Source: Aureliella helgolandensis (GTDB taxonomy: Bacteria > Planctomycetota > Planctomycetia > Pirellulales > Pirellulaceae). From it: DNA of 64,000 nucleotides. Shown here piece after piece: positions 58,491 to 64,000 of the stretch. Position numbers and translations under genes: made by a program. Positions within the stretch are counted from its first letter, which is position 1. Each line of letters starts with the position of its first letter. The DNA is taken from contig NZ_CP036298.1 of assembly GCF_007752135.1 (NCBI RefSeq), positions 4,712,001-4,776,000 of the forward strand. The letters run 5' to 3'. The notes below the pieces were generated by a model, which saw only the letters and a program-made list of their open reading frames with translations, searched no databases and had not been told where the DNA came from.

Positions 58491-59300
58491 TTATTCGGGG
58501 TAGTTCTCGGCTAACCATTCCTGATCGGTTTGACTTAGCTTGACGATTTGGACAGTTACTTCTTCGCTGTTATCCATGCGTTTCAGCTTTACCCAGCCTT
58601 GCTTCACATCCACTACCTTCGCTTCAACACTGAATTTCCCCGTCGGATCACTGAACACTCGTGTGATAGGCTCGGGGGCTGGTGTCGGCTCAAGAGTCGG
58701 CTCTGGTTCGGGAGCTCGCTCAATATCTGCCGTTTCGAGTTCAACATTATCATCCGCCTCGGCTTGCGTGGCGGGAAGTGCTGGCACCTCCGGTGTCGGC
58801 GTGAGCTCTGGCATAAGATCCCGGGCACTCTGCTCAGTCTCTAAATCGGCTAGTTCATCGTCTGTCGCTTCATCGTCTGTCGCTTCATCGTCTGTCGCTT
58901 CATCGTCTGTCGCTTCATCGCCGGTCGCTTCATCGCCGGTCGCTTCGGCACCGACGGGGGGTGGGTTTAATCGTGCCTGCTCCGCCTGTCGGGCGGCTTG
59001 CTCCACTCGTTGGGATGCTTGCTGGGCTGCGGCCCCAAGCCCCAATGCGCCCATCATCAACCCCATCCCCACGAAGGCAAAGAAAAGGACGCCAGGAAAG
59101 CCAACGATTAGCCCTGCCAATGCCAGCCCTTTGGGTTTGCGCGAGAACAGTGCTAAGAAGCTTAGTGCCGCTCCTGGGATACAAAGCAGGCCGCACGTCA
59201 GCCAACCGATCGTAGAGAAAATCAAGCCTGCCATACCAAGCACATTTGTGTCATCCGATTTATGGATGACTACTGTTTGTGGTTGTTGCTGAGTTGACAT
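58491..59300 (-). CDS. SHD1-domain membrane protein
   Basis: A 269-aa protein. Two hydrophobic segments (about residues 20-47 and 55-90) suggest membrane helices of the kind in DUF4190-like proteins. An acidic repeat of five residues (EATDD/EATGD, about 119-148) follows, then a Pro/Glu-rich linker, and at the end a domain with SVEAKVVDVKQGWVKLKR and LSQTDQEWLAEN, matching SHD1, abundant in planctomycetes. The start at ATG 59300 has only a weak AAGAAA site. Its function is unknown; it probably sits in the cytoplasmic membrane with SHD1 inside or in the periplasm. Confidence 0.83.
   Translation of the reverse strand: MSTQQQPQTVVIHKSDDTNVLGMAGLIFSTIGWLTCGLLCIPGAALSFLALFSRKPKGLALAGLIVGFPGVLFFAFVGMGLMMGALGLGAAAQQASQRVEQAARQAEQARLNPPPVGAEATGDEATGDEATDDEATDDEATDDEATDDELADLETEQSARDLMPELTPTPEVPALPATQAEADDNVELETADIERAPEPEPTLEPTPAPEPITRVFSDPTGKFSVEAKVVDVKQGWVKLKRMDNSEEVTVQIVKLSQTDQEWLAENYPE
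58854..58943. repeat. 15-bp tandem repeat in the SHD1 gene
   Basis: Six units: TTCATCGTCTGTCGC four times, then TTCATCGCCGGTCGC twice, with no other variation. They encode the acidic pentapeptide repeat. Near-identical units suggest length variation between strains. Confidence 0.9.
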
Positions 59301-59349
59301 TTTGTTTCTTACTCCACCAAAGTTTGGCTATTTGCATAGCGAGCTGAAA

Positions 59350-59372
59350 CGCACAGAATTCCCTTCTGTGCG
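59350..59372. promoter_or_regulatory. Hairpin upstream of the SHD1 gene
   Basis: CGCACAGAA and TTCTGTGCG form a perfect 9-bp stem around TTCCC, 50 bases before the SHD1 start. It could be an operator or leader hairpin; no T-run follows on either strand. Confidence 0.45.
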
Positions 59373-59714
59373 GAGAAACCAAGTTAGCAGTGCTAGCTTG
59401 TTCGCGAAGCGTAGGAAAGTCAAGCCGCGGAGTTACTAACGACTTGCTCTGATGAATGTCGTTTGCGGTTCTTCATTGAAAGTCCTTTCGCCATTTTGGG
59501 CTTTCAGAATTTCATAACTGATGCATCAGGTTTGTGGGAGCACGCCAGGGCGTCCGGAAGAACACCTTCTGATAGTTATTGCCATTTGCAGACGCCTCCG
59601 AATCGTCACGAAACTTGAAGTGCGCAGCTGCGCACTTCCCAAACGGAGGCAGGAATCGACAATCAACTATGGATTGCTGCCTCCCGCACAAACACCGATG
59701 GCGCTGCCGCTAAA
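59373..59714. other. Intergenic region with an iterated palindrome
   Basis: It holds one copy of the iterated palindrome (59617-59638) and no supported gene. Confidence 0.5.
59617..59638. repeat. Iterated palindrome, copy 2
   Basis: The core GTGCGCAGCTGCGCAC is at 59620-59635, with GAA and TTC flanks making a perfect 22-bp palindrome. Confidence 0.85.
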
Positions 59715-60788
59715 TCATTCGTCTTCGATATTTACTTGAGAATTCGGCTCCGGCAATTTGAACGCTTGCAGCCGATCGAAATAAGGGAGGCCCCCTTTGC
59801 TGTACCTATTCTGCTCGTCCGCCCGAAGCTCTACGCAGCCTACGGAATAGCTTCGCAGATGCGAATCGGAGGGTAACTTGTCAATTTCCGAACCTCTAGG
59901 CACTTGCGTATTCTTCGCCACGCTTTCGATGTAAGAGCGAATCCAACTCGCCTGCTCGGACTCACCTGTAGCCCGTAGGTCGAGATCTTGCTGCTTCGCG
60001 TAGCTCGAGAGCAATGGATTGGTATCGAATCGACTAGGTTTCATCGCCGAAATCCCGAGGTAAGTCTGCACTCGCAGCGCTACCTGTATGCGACTGTCGA
60101 GGAATGAATAGACTTCGCTTGCGGAGGTTGGTATTTGGTGACTGCTTCCACCTCGAACGAGTTGTTCTACGATGTGTTCGCCGCCGATGTACCCAAGAAA
60201 TCGCAATGCATGCTCTTGCGAGACTTCATCGATGCCGGCCTGGGCGATAGGACCGATGACACTTCCAATGATCCAATCGGGTGCTTGCAGGCGGTCGGCG
60301 ACCTGGAAAAACAGGCGTTCGTACCAATGGACCGCCTGTACGGAGAGGCAACAAGCCTCCGAGATTTGGTCGGATTCTTGCCCGGCTAGGATTCTCGCCT
60401 CAAGGCACGCTTTTCGCCAGGAGTCTGCATGTAAAAAGAACTCCTCGGCAGCGATCATGTGCCGCAGATGCAATGGACACTTTATGGGGAAATCTACTGG
60501 CGAGACGCCGGCTCGAAGCAGGCGATTCCGGATCCCATGCATACGGAGAAACGCGGTCGTCATCGGGCCGTCCAGCATCGGGGAGTATCTACCGCCAGCG
60601 TCGTAGAGCGTTATTGCTCGGTCATAGCGCCAGGTAGGACGACGAAGGGCGGATTCGACGTTATGCCGATCGTACTCAGGCAGCGAGCTCGGATCGGCCA
60701 CCATACCGGTATTGTCGTAGCCCGCGGCCACGAGACTGTCGGTGAAGTCGTGGACACTGAATGAATTGCGGGTGCTTGTAGAGCACAT
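59715..60788 (-). CDS. Planctomycete-type hypothetical protein (357 aa)
   Basis: Starts at ATG 60788 after CAGGATT. Residues 135-175, ACLEARILAGQESDQISEAC then CLSVQAVHWYERLFFQV, look like a helix-turn-helix that reads a condition before the WYERL helix, so DNA binding is possible. The rest is unassigned. It is the last of three minus-strand genes with spacings of 10 and 54 bases. Similar trios seem typical of planctomycete genomes, possibly on mobile elements; that is recollection. Function unknown. Confidence 0.72.
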   Translation of the reverse strand: MCSTSTRNSFSVHDFTDSLVAAGYDNTGMVADPSSLPEYDRHNVESALRRPTWRYDRAITLYDAGGRYSPMLDGPMTTAFLRMHGIRNRLLRAGVSPVDFPIKCPLHLRHMIAAEEFFLHADSWRKACLEARILAGQESDQISEACCLSVQAVHWYERLFFQVADRLQAPDWIIGSVIGPIAQAGIDEVSQEHALRFLGYIGGEHIVEQLVRGGSSHQIPTSASEVYSFLDSRIQVALRVQTYLGISAMKPSRFDTNPLLSSYAKQQDLDLRATGESEQASWIRSYIESVAKNTQVPRGSEIDKLPSDSHLRSYSVGCVELRADEQNRYSKGGLPYFDRLQAFKLPEPNSQVNIEDE

Positions 60789-60842
60789 TCGAGAATCCTG
60801 TGATGTGTAGATAGCGAATGAAAAGAAGCTGAGTTTGTTGAG

Positions 60843-61097
60843 CTACAGCTGAAAATGGGCTTTCACGATTCGGGATCTTGCCAGAATCTCAGCCCCGAAA
60901 ACTACTAGGGGCAGTCTCGTCCGGCAGGCATTGCGACTTACCGTTTCTTTGCCTTTCGTCGTTTTGGGCCCGGTGGAGTGTTTCCACGGCTCACAGGCTT
61001 GGATTGCGTCGCTTAGAGACTGACGGCCTGCATCGGTCAAAGGACCACGCAGGGCTCGATTGCGTCGGCCTGCTGCAACGCGCTTGGGGTTTGTCAT
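60843..61097 (-). CDS. Small basic protein with 'TGPKT..GK' motif (84 aa)
   Basis: The N-terminus is basic (MTNPKRVAAGRRNRALRG), followed by STGPKTTKGKETVSRNACRT. The motif TGPxT..GK....NA recurs in small phage or mobile-element proteins. The start at ATG 61097 follows the previous stop by ten bases. It is probably DNA- or RNA-binding by charge; function unknown. Confidence 0.7.
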   Translation of the reverse strand: MTNPKRVAAGRRNRALRGPLTDAGRQSLSDAIQACEPWKHSTGPKTTKGKETVSRNACRTRLPLVVFGAEILARSRIVKAHFQL

Positions 61098-61106
61098 GAC
61101 AATTTC

Positions 61107-61559
61107 TCACGCGGCGTTACTTACAAGTTTGTTTCGAGGACGTTTTTTAGAACTGGGCTGCGATGTACTGTTTGACGCTTGCTGTTTGAGCTGCAGCGAG
61201 GCGATAAGCTTCAGTATTTGCCTGTTCTCGGAGTCCAACTGGGTCGATAGCCGGATGTAGTCGGTACAGTGGTCTACATTGGCGGCATCTACTCCACGTG
61301 CCTTCATTAGCATGGACGTATGATGATTAATTACAAACTGCTCCATGAGGCACCTGAGCTCGAATGATGGAGTGCTGGTTCCTGCTAAATCCGCGACAGC
61401 CTTGTCGAGATAGAGCCGGACGCTCTCGTGTGGCATCCCCGACATAGAGCCGGCCGCGAAGATCTTCTCCAAATACGTAGCGGCACTGTGGTCCCTCACC
61501 GCATCTGCCAATCCATTGACTGTGCGATCATCCAGCTCGATAGCTTGTGGTGAATGCAT
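61107..61559 (-). CDS. Hypothetical protein (150 aa), first gene of a minus-strand trio
   Basis: The start is set at ATG 61559 (MHSPQAIELDDRTVNG) because TGGAGG lies nine bases upstream; the frame also opens at 61589. The protein is helical and without membrane segments; the tail is basic (KKRPRNKLV), and residues 105-130 (LSTQLDSENRQILKLIASLQ) look like a coiled coil. It leads the operon with the 84-aa and 357-aa genes. Family not recognised. Confidence 0.72.
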   Translation of the reverse strand: MHSPQAIELDDRTVNGLADAVRDHSAATYLEKIFAAGSMSGMPHESVRLYLDKAVADLAGTSTPSFELRCLMEQFVINHHTSMLMKARGVDAANVDHCTDYIRLSTQLDSENRQILKLIASLQLKQQASNSTSQPSSKKRPRNKLVSNAA

Positions 61560-61802
61560 TGTGTATTGCCTCCAGGTTCGGTATTCCACGACTCCAGCCC
61601 CCAGTGGTCTGGATCTCCAACTGGATTTAAGCGGTTTTCTAATTCATCACCAAACATTTTTTGCAAAACACCGCGGAAAGTCTTTCCGCTCTTCGTTTGA
61701 ACATCTAGTCATGCATGATCCTTCCGTCTCAAGACATGCCAAATTCAATTGTCGATGTGTGCTAAACAACTCGCACAGGCAGAGTACTAGGCGGAAAAAC
61801 AG

Positions 61803-61818
61803 GTGCGCAGCTGCGCAC
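61803..61818. repeat. Iterated palindrome, copy 3
   Basis: Exact GTGCGCAGCTGCGCAC. Confidence 0.85.
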
Positions 61819-62426
61819 TTGCTGCCGAAGAGTCAGGGAGAGTTTGAGAAACAATTGCTCCACGAAAAAAGGGCGGCGTCCTGCAACTCACGTGCTAGAT
61901 TCAGCCCTCGCACTTGGATCGGTAAGTGGAATTTGGTGGCCTTTCGGGCCTTTCGTAAAACAGTAACGAAAGTCTGCTCGTTGAATTTCGGAGTTTCGGA
62001 AATCGCTGCCTTCAGGTTTGCAGCTTTCAGCACTCGGAAAGATTCAATGAATTAGGCTGGCAACACGTCCTGCCTACAATACGGACCACAGGCTGAAACT
62101 CTAGTGGCCGTCGCAATTTGCATTTCCGAGCCGAAGCACCAGCAGGTCTCTCCCAAGGCAGGTACCTGAAATTAGTGCTTCACCACAACTCGACTCGAAT
62201 GCGCCATCCATGCGTTGATAAAATGGTCGGGAAACTCTTCTCGCAAGTCGGTGCGGCAGCTGGATCTTAGATTCGCGAAGGACTTGATTCACCTTGATGG
62301 CATCCAAGCGTCCGGGGCGTATGATTTCCGCCTTGCATGAGAAGGGCACGCGTTCTCAGAATCGGCGATAGGCTATCACGCCGCCTCGTGTCAACGCTCA
62401 AATGTGACATGTTTGCGCCGCCCCAC

Positions 62427-62442
62427 GTGCGCAGCTGCGCAC
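62427..62442. repeat. Iterated palindrome, copy 4
   Basis: Exact GTGCGCAGCTGCGCAC, about 280 bases before the last gene. Confidence 0.85.
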
Positions 62443-62719
62443 TGTTTTAGGTCCGGAACAGCCTTCTATTCTAGGAAGTTACTTTGGAGGCACATGACTC
62501 TAAGATCAAACACCGGGGCCAACATGTTATGCATTTACGCCGGAGCGCGTGGTGCGAATGGCGCCTTTGGATTTGCCCAACTAGTCGGGATAAACCACAC
62601 AGACGTTAGCCTTAATTCACTTACCAAGCATATCAGTTTTCGTACGCTGTCGCCTCGGCTCTTCAGGTGGGTTACGCTGTCTGAGACCACGTTAGCCATA
62701 CAGTTTAGGAGCCAGTGCT

Positions 62720-64000
62720 GTGACCGAGCCGACGCATTTTGACAACGCCGCTATCGAGAGTGCAATCATAACGCAACGACTTGGACCATACTTGGCAGGT
62801 TGTTTCCCGGAAGTTTGGCCGCTCCTGACGGATTTCAAACCTTGTTTGATCAGCTCGTCGCTCTGGGTCGATGGTTGGTCTCGTTTCGTAGAGTTAACGC
62901 AGTCTAGCCACAATTTAAGACTACTGTGGGCACTAAACGCGAAAAATGACGATATGTCATGGACTCGGGTTCTACTGCGATTGCGATCACCAACCGTGAT
63001 CATGGTATCTAGGTGGCCTGGCGACCAGTGGGTTCTTGCAGAACTTTGCAAAGGACTCTTCCGTGGCGACCGATTTGCTCAAGTCGTGGCCCGAAGACAG
63101 TTCAACAATCGTATCTGTCACGGAGAACTAGGAAGACTGGTCGACGCATACTTTCAGTCCCACAATTCGCGGGATTCAACCGGAGACGATAGGGACCAAG
63201 CTGGATTTTTGGTAGCGGAATACCACGCACCTATCAACTTGAATGAGCATATCGATCCCCTTGTTTTCCCTTACAAGAATGCCCTCCAAACAGAACCAGC
63301 ATCCTCGGAAAAATGGAATACCGCTGCACGGAATTGCATACACTCGTTCATCGCCCAAGACGAATACATCCCGAAGCAAACACTGCTGAGTGGCCTGTCC
63401 GCCGTGCCCTACTTCTTGCCGGTTCAAGTGGCACGCAGGGTAGTGGAACATTCACAAGAGCGCGGCTACCTGCAGACCGTGGAAAAGTCATTTGTGTCGC
63501 TACCAAGCATGGCCAAGAAATCGTCCCGCTGGACTCGCGGTGAAGTTGCCAGCGAGCTTCAGGCGTTGGTCGACGCGACGAGGCACACTGACAGCTGGAC
63601 TGCGACCTGCCTCTCCGCCATTCGCTGGAATTTCACAGGAAATGCCAGTCTGAATGATGAAATGGGGCTATTGGTTCCAATTTGGTGCAGGTTGAGGAAA
63701 ATTCGTGCAACCCGCGCAGCAACAATCTGCTCTGCAGTCAAACTACATGAAGTGAGTTCACTTCTTGCAATTCTGGACTTACTCGGAGAGTCGCTACAGG
63801 AATTTGATAAGAACATCCTCCGGGCTGACGAAGACCAACAGAGAAGAAGGGGTGAAAAGTCCTTCAGGCACATGAATGATTTTCTGCTCCAGTGGAAGCA
63901 GATTACAAAAGCGCAACATGGCGAGAGTGACGATGCGATCTCCAGTTGGAAAAGTCTCAATGACGTGAGCTTCCTCCTAGAACACGGAAATCCCATCCGA
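62720..64000 (+). CDS. Unrecognised protein, 3' end outside window
   Basis: An open frame of 427 codons running off the window edge. The start is GTG 62720 (MTEPTHFDNAAIESA), with TAGGAG eight bases upstream, a good ribosome site; no ATG in the frame serves as well. The translation is typical of a soluble helical protein rich in Trp, Arg and Leu (WPLLTDFKPCLISSSLWVDG, QFNNRICHGELGRLVDAYF). From about residue 130 there are charged segments. No catalytic motif is obvious. The absence of stop codons over 1281 bases supports coding. Confidence 0.78.
   Translation, partial: MTEPTHFDNAAIESAIITQRLGPYLAGCFPEVWPLLTDFKPCLISSSLWVDGWSRFVELTQSSHNLRLLWALNAKNDDMSWTRVLLRLRSPTVIMVSRWPGDQWVLAELCKGLFRGDRFAQVVARRQFNNRICHGELGRLVDAYFQSHNSRDSTGDDRDQAGFLVAEYHAPINLNEHIDPLVFPYKNALQTEPASSEKWNTAARNCIHSFIAQDEYIPKQTLLSGLSAVPYFLPVQVARRVVEHSQERGYLQTVEKSFVSLPSMAKKSSRWTRGEVASELQALVDATRHTDSWTATCLSAIRWNFTGNASLNDEMGLLVPIWCRLRKIRATRAATICSAVKLHEVSSLLAILDLLGESLQEFDKNILRADEDQQRRRGEKSFRHMNDFLLQWKQITKAQHGESDDAISSWKSLNDVSFLLEHGNPIR

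Larger units (their letters stand above)
61560..62719. other. Intergenic region with two iterated palindromes
   Basis: About 1.16 kb between divergent genes. The plus frame 61610-62055 and the minus frame 62101-62349 have no ribosome site or recognisable product. It holds palindrome copies 3 and 4. Confidence 0.45.

Noticed and set aside
61516-62055. Plus-strand frame near the palindromes
   Set aside because: It overlaps the start of the well-supported minus gene and its product looks like random translation.
62101-62349. 82-codon minus frame
   Set aside because: No ribosome site, and no family or compositional support.

Overview
The window looks like a piece of a Planctomycetes chromosome (probably a Pirellulales-type marine genome). 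The clues are a planctomycete-style SHD1-domain protein with two N-terminal membrane segments, moderate G+C, many large multidomain proteins, and a three-gene set of small proteins of a 'TGPxT..GK' type that I associate with planctomycetes. This is inference; there is no rRNA or taxonomic marker gene. No tRNA, rRNA or CRISPR array was found by eye.

Layout: (1) 1-7517 is the 3' part of a giant gene encoding a DnaG-like primase (CHC2 zinc finger plus TOPRIM), a reverse transcriptase (YVDD) and a C-terminal nitrilase, in one chain. RT plus nitrilase is the hallmark of the DRT class 1 anti-phage RTs; the primase fusion is the most unusual thing here. (2) 7518-9242 is mostly gene-poor. (3) 9243-12898 is a tight plus-strand cluster with DUF1257, DUF2997 and a Ycf46-type AAA+ ATPase, then, after a good terminator, a DUF3150-like protein and two small proteins. 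(4) 19371-13065 (minus) is a three-gene operon: unknown protein, phospholipase-D-type nuclease, SF2/SNF2 helicase. (5) 20445-42113 is a DISARM-like operon: YkvA-like protein, SNF2 helicase, DUF1016/YhcG nuclease, very large adenine methylase, DUF429 protein, DEAD/DUF1998 helicase (2232 aa) and a RelE/ParE-UvrD fusion. It runs on by start/stop overlaps into a small protein and an FRG-domain protein, followed by DUF262 and RelA/SpoT-like genes (42110-45520). (6) 45696-57507 is a giant sacsin/HSP90-like ATPase gene followed by a SNF2 helicase. (7) 58491-61559 (minus) holds an SHD1 membrane protein and three small planctomycete-type genes. (8) 62720 to the window end is the 5' part of an unrecognised gene with a GTG start.

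Two transposons have each landed inside one of the largest defence genes. An IS256-family element (26954-28427, 8-bp target duplication TTGCGAAT) splits the methylase. An IS3-family element (47577-49187, 3-bp duplication ATG) splits the sacsin-like ATPase. In both cases removing the element plus one duplication copy restores a single open frame (about 1846 aa and 2510 aa). The apparent separate genes either side are therefore halves of one gene, and both systems may be recently disabled.

Almost everything between 1 and 57.5 kb fits a defence island: nucleases, SF1/SF2 helicases, a methylase, an RT, an FRG protein, a nucleotide-signalling synthetase and GHKL ATPases, in dense operons. Family assignments come from motifs read by eye; no database search was possible.
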